A DNA stretch of 64,000 nt from Nitrososphaerota archaeon. Lineage in GTDB: Archaea > Thermoproteota > Nitrososphaeria > Nitrososphaerales > JACQRY01. Where the stretch lies: the NCBI GenBank assembly GCA_016184315.1, contig JACPCU010000027.1, forward strand, positions 1-64,000, given 5' to 3'. Positions 1 to 7,175 of the stretch are shown in pieces. The stretch's first letter is position 1. Every line of letters starts with the position of its first letter. The translations under genes were made by a program, and so were the position numbers. Below the pieces are notes generated by a model. That model was not told where the DNA came from, did no database searches, and saw only the letters and a program-made list of their open reading frames with translations.

Positions 1-1
1 T

Positions 2-274
2 ATGGCAGAGGAGCTTCGCACACTGCAGAAAGAGATAGTCAAGACGAGGAAGCATTTGTCCAGCCTAGAGACCAGGTTCCAAAAGGTTAGAACGAAAGTG
101 TATGCCAAATCAAGAGAACAGAGGCTTGCGGAAATTGAACAAGAGTTCAAGGCCAGCTACCCGAATCTGCCTGTGAGAAGGGAACTCCTCGCTCTCGTCG
201 GTACAGAACCCTACAACCCTCCTTCAAAGGACAAGGAGATTACGAGACAAATCGTAGCTGAAAGGTATGACTGA
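2..274 (+). CDS. Small charged protein, probable antitoxin of the following PIN gene
   Basis: A 90-residue, strongly charged and mostly helical protein that I do not recognise by family. It begins with an ATG at base 2, so a longer N-terminus outside the window cannot be excluded. Its last codons overlap the start of the next gene by 8 bases, the arrangement typical of an antitoxin-toxin pair. The antitoxin role is inferred from this coupling to a PIN-domain gene, not from a visible DNA-binding motif. The N-terminal 40 residues have a coiled-coil look (repeated Leu/Glu/Lys spacing). Confidence 0.5.
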   Translation: MAEELRTLQKEIVKTRKHLSSLETRFQKVRTKVYAKSREQRLAEIEQEFKASYPNLPVRRELLALVGTEPYNPPSKDKEITRQIVAERYD

Positions 275-716
275 TGGACGCAGGCGAATACTCGTAGACA
301 TCAACATCTTCATCGACATCATTGAGCGAAGGATGAACTGGCAGAACAGCCTCGCGGTCATAAGCGCCGTTGACAGGAAGATCTTCGGGGGATACGTGTC
401 TGCTGCAACAAAACTGGTGCTGGATTTCAGGAGGGCCAGAATCAGAGGCGACGAGGCTGCAAGAATAGAAGTCAAAGACATTCTCAAGTCATTCAGAGTA
501 GTGCCTTTAGACGAACCGGTTCTCGCAAGCTCCTTCGCGGACAAGAAGTTTGATGATGTTGAAGACGCGGTCCAGTTCCATTCAGCGCTGAAAGTCGCCC
601 AGATAATAGTTACGAGAAACAAGATCGACTACAAACAAGTTGCAGGAGAAATCGAGGTGCTGAACCCAGAAGAGCTCATGGAGAAATATGCTAAGGCAAA
701 AGGGAAAACGTGGTGA
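267..716 (+). CDS. PIN-domain protein (VapC-like toxin)
   Basis: A 149-residue protein with the outline of a PIN ribonuclease. It has an N-terminal hydrophobic strand ending in an Asp (ILVDINIFID, near residue 11), a central acidic pair (FDDVEDAV) and a C-terminal strand IVTRNKIDY. PIN proteins are Mg-dependent endoribonucleases, and most archaeal examples are VapC toxins. The Glu usually found after the first third of the domain is not obvious here, so activity is uncertain. It overlaps the upstream small gene by 8 bases, which suggests translational coupling. The next gene is convergent and close. Confidence 0.72.
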   Translation: MTDGRRRILVDINIFIDIIERRMNWQNSLAVISAVDRKIFGGYVSAATKLVLDFRRARIRGDEAARIEVKDILKSFRVVPLDEPVLASSFADKKFDDVEDAVQFHSALKVAQIIVTRNKIDYKQVAGEIEVLNPEELMEKYAKAKGKTW

Positions 717-737
717 GCGTGATGGGGACAAAGTATC

Positions 738-1287
738 CTACTCCCTTCTCTTTCCGTATTCAAGCATCTTGCCGAAGATCTCGGCCTGTTCAATAGCGTC
801 GTCCAGCGCGTTGTGAGTATGTCTTCGCCCTGATAGAAATCTCTTGTCCATTTTTCTCTTCACGGTTTCGCCCCAGCTTGTGTTGAGCATTCCCATGTAG
901 TATGCCTTGATGTCCAGACCGCTTATCCCGAATGGGTTGCGGCCGAGGAATCTGTGGAAGTAGTATGCTACGAACATCCAGTCAAAGGTTGCGTTGAAAG
1001 CAGTAAACACGGGTCGTTTGCCATTTGAAGCTGAGTTTATCCAAGCCTCGAAGTCAAGCATGGCGGTTGTAGGTTCGCTTCCTGTTTCTCTGAGTTTATC
1101 CAGCGATAAGCCGGAGACCTCTAAATGCTCTCTGGACATACTTGTCGGTAATCGGCTTGATTTCCCTGTAGAATGTTTTGGCTGTGTCGCCTACTACGCA
1201 GGCGCCGAGCGAGAGCATGCTGTATTCCCCTGGGATGGGGCCTGAAGCTTCTATGTCAACTGAAATGTATGCTTCTTCCTTGGTCAC
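738..1287 (-). pseudogene. DnaQ/DEDDh-type 3'-5' exonuclease, interrupted by a frameshift
   Basis: Two reading frames together make one exonuclease of the RNase T/DnaQ superfamily. The first part (from a GTG at 1287) carries the exo I motif (DIEASG). The second part (continuing to 738) carries exo II (FNATFDW) and the DEDDh exo III motif (HNALDDA). The frames join around 1130-1140; one additional base there would restore a single protein of about 180 residues. A good Shine-Dalgarno (GGAGAGG) lies just upstream of the GTG. Either the gene is recently broken or the read lacks a base. If intact it would trim DNA or RNA 3' ends. Confidence 0.75.
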
Positions 1288-1300
1288 GATACCCTCTCCG

Positions 1301-2121
1301 TTATCTAATCTTCAAAAGTGCTTTAGCCTCCTTCAAGAATTCCTCCGCACCTTCAACAGTTTCCGTCGCACCTTCTTCAGAGAACTTCATACCGTAGTCC
1401 GCTTCCTGACTCTACTCCATTCCTTCCTCGAACGTGTCAATGAGGTTTCCGAGCTGCTTGCCCAAGAGGACTCTAATCGCGACAAGAAGAGCGTATGGCT
1501 CGGCTTCACCCATTCTCCCTTTCCTTTTAATGGGGTCGGCTGCACCTAAAGTGAGACAGAGTGTTCTCAGGCTTGCGCCGATCTCCTTGCGCCTCTCTTC
1601 TTTCGCTTTTTCAGACGCTTTGTCGATGCAGGTCTTCTTGATGTCTTCGGCTTTTTCTTTTTCCACCAGCCGCGTGGCTGAGGGATTGGACTGTTTCTTA
1701 CCCATTCGATGAAGTTGGTGCAATCATTGCTGTCTAGCGTGTACGTCAGAGTGTAAAGTGTTATTCGAAGGCGGCTGATTTGGACTGTGAAAGTCGGTGG
1801 GTCGGAATCGCAGTCAACAGTGATAGTCGCCGTAAATTCAACTCTCGCAATATCTAGTCTGAGCCTCTGCAGGATATCACGCAGAGCAGGGACTCTATCC
1901 GCGAGTCTAGTGAAATCGGCAACTGCGTTTCCCGTGAGGGTTGTTCCGTCTTGGCTTCTTGTAACATTGGACAGCTGAATGGGCGATGGGTCACCTCCTT
2001 GAAGGGTCACTGTTGCAGTATCTGTATCAGTCCTCTCGATTGTCACATCAATTCTTCTCTGGCCGTTTTCTTCTGTGTAGACGGGGAAGTCGATACGGTT
2101 ATCTGGCATTGTATCCAACAA
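1301..2121 (-). pseudogene. Unrecognised protein, frameshifted, with a further in-frame TAG
   Basis: From a TTG at 2121 (or ATG at 2109) runs a beta-rich, Thr/Asp-rich protein. Around base 1700 its frame turns into an odd Lys/Arg-rich tail, while another frame from there gives a natural-looking helical sequence to a TAG at 1412-1414. One extra base in the GTAAGAAAC stretch would join the two. After the TAG the same frame continues sensibly for about 36 codons to a TAA at 1301-1303, only 14 bases before the exonuclease start. No family was recognised. It is divergent from the terminase pair and its role is unknown. Confidence 0.45.
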
Positions 2122-2349
2122 GGCAATGGAAGTATAAAACCGATTGGCAGGTCAGGGTCTGTTTCGCTGGTTTATGACTGTGCGTGGCTAATACTGCGAA
2201 TAATGAAGGTGGTATAGGTATGTGAAGCTGTGCGTATAGGATGGAGCTTGTCTGTGGAAGGCTTGGTGTAAGGCTGGTCTGTTTTCTTGGGTCTTTTTTG
2301 TCGTAGCCTATTTTAGCCATGGGTTTGACTGTGGTTTTCAGGGTAGAAG

Positions 2350-2748
2350 ATGGTTTCGCGGGGGGCGGAGATCCGGGAGTTGAAGCGTATTCTGTATAGG
2401 CGGGTGAAGATGTTGGATTCGATTCTTGATTCGCCTAAGCTTTCTGCTAAGGATAGGAAGGCGTATGTTGCGCTTCTGTTTCAGGCTGCTCCTTCGTTGG
2501 CTCGGCTTTTGTTGGCTGAGAAGGGTCTTGGTCTTGTTAAGGATGGTACTTTGGCTGAGGTTTTGAGTGATCTGGGTGTGTCGTTGAAGCTTGATGTTAG
2601 GTCGGTTAAGGGTGAGGCGGGTGATAAGGTGTCGAAGAAGACGGTGAAGAGTGTGGACGTGTTGGAGGCGGCGCTGCTGGTCTTGGTGAGTCGGCTGAGG
2701 GATGAGAACGTGGGGTTGAAGGCTGTGTTGGAGCGTGTTTCGGTTTGA
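2350..2748 (+). CDS. Putative terminase small subunit-like protein
   Basis: A 132-residue helical, basic protein that starts with ATG and ends in a TTGA overlap with the terminase large subunit gene. I do not recognise its sequence. The small-subunit (TerS) call comes from position, size and helical character: viral TerS proteins are short DNA-binding proteins encoded immediately upstream of TerL. The N-terminal 60 residues are rich in Arg/Lys and could hold the DNA-binding helices. Codon choice (many GTT, GCT, AGG) matches the TerL gene, so the two probably travelled together. Confidence 0.5.
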   Translation: MVSRGAEIRELKRILYRRVKMLDSILDSPKLSAKDRKAYVALLFQAAPSLARLLLAEKGLGLVKDGTLAEVLSDLGVSLKLDVRSVKGEAGDKVSKKTVKSVDVLEAALLVLVSRLRDENVGLKAVLERVSV

Positions 2749-3971
2749 GTGTCGTTGATCCTGTTCTGTTCAGTGGTAGGCTCCTAGGTTTCAAGCCTTT
2801 TGACTATCAGGAGGCTTTGCTGAGGGACGAGTCTAAGAGGATCTGTGCGTGTATGGGTAGGCAGACGGGTAAGAGTACTACTATTGCTGTGAAGGTTTTG
2901 CATTACGCTTTTACTCATAGGGGTGTTACGACGGTGATTGTTTCGCCGACGCTTAGGCAGAGTATTTTGATGTACGATAAGGTTGCTCGGTTCGTTGATT
3001 CGAGGGATGTTTTGCGGGCTTCTGTGCGCAGCCGTTCTAGGATTAGGCTGGAGTTGACTAATGGTGCGTCGATTACTGCTTTGCCGTGTGGTAGGTTTGG
3101 TAGTACGCTTAGGGGGTATAGTGTTGACTTGGTGATTCTGGATGAGGCGGCTTTCATCCCTGAGGAGGTTGTGAGTGACGTTGTTTTTCCTATGACTGCT
3201 GCTACTTCGGGGTCTGTTTGGATGTTGAGTACGCCTTGGGATAAGGGGCATGTGTTTCACAGGTGTTTTTCTTCCCGGGAGTGGTCTGTGCATCATGTTC
3301 CTTCAGGTAGGAATCCTTTGGTTTCGAAGCAGTTTCTTGATGAGCAGAGGGTTTTGCTGGGAGAGGAGAGGTTTGGCAGGGAGTATTTGGCTGAGTTTCT
3401 TGATGATGTTGACACGTATTTCCCTATGGATCTGATTAGGGGTTGTATTGGAGATGTTTCTCCTGTGGGTGAAGGCGGTTATGCTGGTTATGATCCTGGT
3501 GGGAAGAGGGATTACGCTGCGTTGGCTGTTGTCCGGGTGAAGGGTGATGGTTTGGAGGTGTGTTACGTTGAGCAGAGGCTTGTTGACTCGTACACTGATT
3601 TCAATGTGCATGTGCTTGATCTGCATAGGGAGCGTAGGTTTGCCAGTGTTCTGGTGGATGTTACTGGTTTGGGTGGCCCTATTCTGGAGCATCTTAAGGA
3701 GCTGAGTGTCCCCGCGGAGGGGCTGCAGTTTAACGGTAGGGTGAAGGAGGATTTGATGAGTAATCTGAGGCTCCTGTTCGAGCAGGGCAGAATAGTTATT
3801 CCTGATGACCGGGATTTGATGGCTTCCTTGAACTGCGTGGAATATGAGAGGACTAGGACTGGAGGATACAGGTTTACTCACAAGGAGGGTAGCCACGACG
3901 ATCTGGCTGTTGCTCTGGCCTTGGCTTGCTGGTGTGCTAGGACTGGTCGAGGAGAGATAGTAAGGATATAG
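2745..3971 (+). CDS. terL: Viral terminase large subunit (DNA-packaging ATPase/nuclease)
   Basis: A 408-residue protein with the full motif set of a caudovirus-type TerL. Walker A is GRQTGKS (residues 38-44), Walker B is VILDEAAF with the DE at 133-134, and the coupling motif is LSTPW (161-165). The C-terminal RNase H-like nuclease has Asp250 (GYDPGG), Asp305 (VLVDVTG) and the DD pair at 385-386 (SHDDLAVAL). TerL pumps DNA into proheads and cuts concatemers. The start is a TTG overlapping the upstream stop. No portal, capsid or tail genes are visible nearby, so this is an orphan or remnant of an archaeal provirus. A second copy of its C-terminus lies near 15.4-15.5 kb. Confidence 0.92.
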   Translation: MSVVDPVLFSGRLLGFKPFDYQEALLRDESKRICACMGRQTGKSTTIAVKVLHYAFTHRGVTTVIVSPTLRQSILMYDKVARFVDSRDVLRASVRSRSRIRLELTNGASITALPCGRFGSTLRGYSVDLVILDEAAFIPEEVVSDVVFPMTAATSGSVWMLSTPWDKGHVFHRCFSSREWSVHHVPSGRNPLVSKQFLDEQRVLLGEERFGREYLAEFLDDVDTYFPMDLIRGCIGDVSPVGEGGYAGYDPGGKRDYAALAVVRVKGDGLEVCYVEQRLVDSYTDFNVHVLDLHRERRFASVLVDVTGLGGPILEHLKELSVPAEGLQFNGRVKEDLMSNLRLLFEQGRIVIPDDRDLMASLNCVEYERTRTGGYRFTHKEGSHDDLAVALALACWCARTGRGEIVRI

Positions 3972-4013
3972 TTATGACCCCATGCTGTGTTGGGTAGCTA
4001 TTCCGCCCTAAAA

Positions 4014-4192
4014 ATGGTGGATAAAACAGATGGGTTATCGGTGAAGACACGCCCAAGAAAACTAAGAGCAAAGACGGAGACGTTGAGGTATTAGACACCA
4101 TGATTACATCACTAGCTGAGCTCCTAGAAGAGAAAGGCGTAATCAAGCAAGAAGAATGGGAACAAAAGATAAAGGGTAGGCTTAAATCCTGA
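4014..4192 (+). pseudogene. Small charged protein, apparently frameshifted
   Basis: An ATG at 4014 opens a frame that soon stops. One base later, from about 4040, another frame reads as a typical small archaeal protein ending in a Leu/Glu/Lys-rich helix (LAELLEEKG near its C-terminus) and a TGA at 4190-4192. A single additional G in the CGGT at about 4040 would join them into about 60 residues. Function unknown; it directly follows terL. Confidence 0.4.
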
Positions 4193-4216
4193 CTAAGTAT
4201 AGGGAGTAATGTAGCG

Positions 4217-5320
4217 TTGCCACTGGAACGGGAGGGCTTTCTGGTACCAGATGGAAAGCACACACGTGAGTCTTTTCAACGATGTCTAATAGACGAATAC
4301 AAACAATTGTTTCAACCCGCAAAGAAAAGGAAATGGATCAAAATTCACGGCGTACGTACGAAGGCTGATAAATGGCAAGAACACCTACAGCCTTTTCTTA
4401 AGAGGAAAATGGGTCAATTCTGGCATGTCCAACTCCCCATTTCTGGACAGGACTCGGGAAATCAAACAGTCGATTTTTACGTGTGCAATTATACCCCAGA
4501 GTTGCTACTCTTCTATACTGCTTCCACTGATTGGGAATATGAGCGATCGCTGAGGATATTCATAGAAGAAACAATCGGGCTTGGGAGAATGTGGATAGGG
4601 CCGAAAACATTTGAGAACCTAATCCTCTTCTTTGTTGACCGATACCAGCCAAGTATCGAGAGATTCTTTGCACGGCGAAACAAGTGGGACAATTTTCCGT
4701 CGAAGATCAAACGAGATGTGAAACGCCGTGTTGACTGGGGCGCAGAAGACTCATTTGAGACAATGTTCGAACTCCGTGATCAGTATGGTATTCGTCCAAC
4801 AGCTGTTTTGATGAGATTCAAAGATGGCAAGATTCAGCTGAATAACGACGGCGTATTCGTTCTTACGCGAATCAACACCAAGATGTTCGAGGCATTCGAG
4901 GCAGCTCTTAATTTCATAGGTAAGGAAGAATCATTTCTGACCACCGCTTCCCAGCGTGTAGAGTTGCATTTAGAGAAGGTCGGAACTGAAGGGCGAGAAC
5001 TCGTTGTCCCTCAACTGATTTCAGGCGCAATCTCCCTCAAAAGAGCAAAGTTGGCAGATGTAATCGTGAATAGAATCATGCAGGGTGAGAAGTTCGACTT
5101 CATCGACAGCGCAACTCATGAGGGCTCGTTTAGTTGGGTTGCGACAGCAATAGACAAGGACAAGAAGAGTGTATTCGGGGTGAACTCTAACGAGAGTGTG
5201 ATCCATCTCATCCCACAATTCCAAGTCACCTTCGAGAGCTTCCTTGATTTCTATCGTGAAATCCTCGAAGAGATTGACTCAACAGCGTCCTTCCAGACGC
5301 TCGGTGGAATTATTGGATGA
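4217..5320 (+). CDS. Unrecognised 367-residue protein, coupled to a nuclease-like gene
   Basis: A soluble protein of 367 residues that I cannot place in a family. It is rich in aromatic and charged residues, has no membrane segments, and has a Lys/Arg-rich patch near residues 36-50. The start is a TTG preceded by AGGGAG about 10 bases upstream. Its end overlaps the start region of the next gene (PD-(D/E)XK-like), so the two are probably co-translated. Lying between a terminase and a restriction-modification operon, a role in DNA targeting or antiviral defence is a reasonable inference but is unsupported by any motif I can name. Confidence 0.6.
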   Translation: MPLEREGFLVPDGKHTRESFQRCLIDEYKQLFQPAKKRKWIKIHGVRTKADKWQEHLQPFLKRKMGQFWHVQLPISGQDSGNQTVDFYVCNYTPELLLFYTASTDWEYERSLRIFIEETIGLGRMWIGPKTFENLILFFVDRYQPSIERFFARRNKWDNFPSKIKRDVKRRVDWGAEDSFETMFELRDQYGIRPTAVLMRFKDGKIQLNNDGVFVLTRINTKMFEAFEAALNFIGKEESFLTTASQRVELHLEKVGTEGRELVVPQLISGAISLKRAKLADVIVNRIMQGEKFDFIDSATHEGSFSWVATAIDKDKKSVFGVNSNESVIHLIPQFQVTFESFLDFYREILEEIDSTASFQTLGGIIG

Positions 5321-6389
5321 TGAGTCGTTTCTCTCCCAGATAATCTTTCCTGACCTTAAGAAGCAGTATGCTAGGAGAATTAAGGAGGCACTGAGGGAAG
5401 TCAATAGGACGTTTGGAGACGAGTCCGTTGGGCTTCAATCAACCCACGAAAGCCACATAGAAACTGACCGTGAACACGACGAAGCTATTGACATTTGTGT
5501 GTACCCTTTCGTTGACCGCTACTCAAGTATTTCATCCCTTGGGTATCGATTTATCAGGGCTGCGCCTCTACTCGAACTTGAGACACAAAATGTTGACTTT
5601 CTCATTTACAAGCGTGAAGGAACGAAACCAATAGCAATCTTCGGTGAAGCGAAAAGCAGTATCACGAACTATTCAAGAGTTCTTACCGAGCTTGCAGAAA
5701 GGAGGAAGGCAATCGAATCAAAGCTGGACTACGTCAAAAGTGAGTGCCTGAAGACTGACTCAGACCCTATATGCGAATACGTCTTGGCTGTAAAAGGCAG
5801 TATCGCAATCAATGCTAGAGACGCAATATTGGACAGTGGCCAACAAGTCATACTGTGGATAGTTGATTACCTAGACAGGAGGCTTTCGATGGGTCAAGCA
5901 CCGAACGAACAACCGCAAAGACGCATGATGACCCACAGCGATCCCATACTAACGAAGACGCTTGGAGAAGGCGTTTCTTCTAGTGCCGCTACATTCGCAT
6001 ACTATCCACAAAGTCACACTGCTACCAGACTGAAATCGGTCTTACGTTGCTTCGAAGAGACCGAACATGGTCTGATAATACCACTCCTTCGTTTAAGACA
6101 ATTTATCGATACGCAACTATTCTACTTGAGCGAGGAAGAGAAGACGAACCATATGGATGGAATCATCCGCGAACTTCAGAAGATAGGTTTCGCAGTTAGA
6201 TCGGAAGTTAAGCCTGAATTGCACGTTCTCTCACGACACAGAAAAATAAGGAGCCTTGAAGAAGAATTGGTTTCGAAATGGATCAAGCATAAAATAGAAG
6301 AAGAGAGGAGCCGACGAATCGAAGCCCGAAGATCACAGCTTCAAGAAGAAGTGCTGGCAGAGCAGAGTCGGCAACCGACTCTATTCTAG
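5304..6389 (+). CDS. PD-(D/E)XK nuclease-like protein, putative defence effector
   Basis: A protein of about 361 residues from a GTG at 5304 (a TTG at 5313 or an in-frame ATG farther upstream are alternatives). Its centre has the restriction-endonuclease-fold pattern: a hydrophobic strand ending in Asp (NVDFLIY, Asp about 98), then a strand with Glu-Ala-Lys (IFGEAKSS, Glu about 115, Lys about 117). The C-terminal 60 residues form a long charged helix (EEERSRR region). It overlaps the upstream unrecognised gene by 17 bases. Family knowledge: this fold is common in restriction and abortive defence nucleases. The specific family was not recognised. Confidence 0.62.
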   Translation: MELLDDESFLSQIIFPDLKKQYARRIKEALREVNRTFGDESVGLQSTHESHIETDREHDEAIDICVYPFVDRYSSISSLGYRFIRAAPLLELETQNVDFLIYKREGTKPIAIFGEAKSSITNYSRVLTELAERRKAIESKLDYVKSECLKTDSDPICEYVLAVKGSIAINARDAILDSGQQVILWIVDYLDRRLSMGQAPNEQPQRRMMTHSDPILTKTLGEGVSSSAATFAYYPQSHTATRLKSVLRCFEETEHGLIIPLLRLRQFIDTQLFYLSEEEKTNHMDGIIRELQKIGFAVRSEVKPELHVLSRHRKIRSLEEELVSKWIKHKIEEERSRRIEARRSQLQEEVLAEQSRQPTLF

Positions 6390-6446
6390 CTTTGTGCAAG
6401 AGAGTTTACAATACCAATTTTCAAGATGTTGTTCAGTAGCACCGCA

Positions 6447-6660
6447 GAGTTATCAGAATCAGTGTTGCAAACAGTTAGAACTCTCTTAAAGTGTCTTTAC
6501 CCTTGGATTGGGAAGGTTGAAAGAGGAGACTGCTCAAGCTACTGTCGAAGGTCTAAAGGAGGCGGGCGTCAACTTTTGGGGTTCTGTTGCATTTGTTCGG
6601 GATTAGGTTAAAGATCACACTTATTTTGGTCAGTCATCCCGAATCAATGCAACAGAATCT
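6447..6660 (+). repeat. Degenerate copy A of the comD promoter/5' end
   Basis: This stretch resembles the region upstream of and inside the start of comD at 22.1-22.3 kb. It shares the AACAGTTA(G/A)AAC core, then a TTG start followed by codons for KEETAQA, VEGLKE and GVNF, matching ComD residues 2-20. After that it degrades, with a TAG at 6604. Weak similarity to later comD codons (around VPNES) may persist to about 6660. It is in the same orientation as comD. It is best read as a decayed duplicate left when DNA was inserted or rearranged here. Confidence 0.8.
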
Positions 6661-6822
6661 AGATTAGGGATATTTAGATACACCATAATTCTGAGTCCTC
6701 CAGATATTTGCTTACTTCAAATCGACTGCTCCTTGTGTGGAAAACCGCAAGAAGAAGTTGAAAAGAAACTAAAAGGGGAGCGGTGTGCTGTGATTGGCAA
6801 TCCATGTAGTCATTTAGACTAA
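6607..6822 (+). other. Open stretch ending in a ClpX-like zinc-finger remnant
   Basis: An open frame of about 71 codons with no standard start codon. Its last 30 codons read CSLCGKPQEEVEKKL then CAVIGNPCSHLD, resembling a four-cysteine zinc-binding knuckle of the ClpX type (CxxCGK...EV..L) with a damaged second CxxC. It is probably a gene fragment joined to the comD-like repeat A. No function can be claimed. Confidence 0.35.
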
Positions 6823-6835
6823 CGTAAGCGAGAGA

Positions 6836-7168
6836 CTAGAAAACGCCACATACAGAGCGATTCTTTGCGATTTCCTGATACTCTTCCACATAAGTGCCTA
6901 GTAGCGATTTGAATAGCTTTCCGTGGTTTGGAACCTGAAGATGCAGGAGTTCGTGTACAATGACATATTCAGAGAACTCACGGTCTTCCTGGAGGAGATC
7001 TGAACTGAAGGTTATCCTACCTGATGTCGAGCAAGATGCCCACTTATTTTTCATTGGCCTGACCTGAATCGTTGTGGGGCTTACACCTATTTTTCCTGCC
7101 CATTCGATAACCTGCTGTTTGAATGCGTCGGCACTCCACGAGTTTTGTTTCTTATTTCTCATAGGCAC
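6836..7168 (-). CDS. YgjP/SprT-like zinc metallopeptidase (DUF45 type) of the RM operon
   Basis: A 110-residue protein with the gluzincin core VHELLHLQVPNHGKLF: His72, Glu73 and His76, followed by His82, fitting the HExxH...H pattern of the YgjP-like family. Families of this kind are often encoded at the end of type I restriction operons, as here. The role there is unproven, though a link to HsdR turnover is plausible. It is shorter than stand-alone YgjP proteins, having mainly the catalytic half. The gene follows hsdR by 7 bases in the same orientation, so it is probably the last gene of the hsdM-hsdS-hsdR operon. Confidence 0.8.
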   Translation of the reverse strand: MPMRNKKQNSWSADAFKQQVIEWAGKIGVSPTTIQVRPMKNKWASCSTSGRITFSSDLLQEDREFSEYVIVHELLHLQVPNHGKLFKSLLGTYVEEYQEIAKNRSVCGVF

Positions 7169-7175
7169 ACCTGCA

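Noticed and set aside
1301-1450. In-frame TAG at 1412-1414 as a possible pyrrolysine codon
   Set aside because: The gene is already frameshifted, no family is known to carry Pyl here, and no pyl genes are in the window. Decay or sequence error is simpler.
2784-3896. Long antisense frames opposite terL
   Set aside because: They arise from the biased codon use of terL; their products have low-complexity Arg/Ser/Asn composition.
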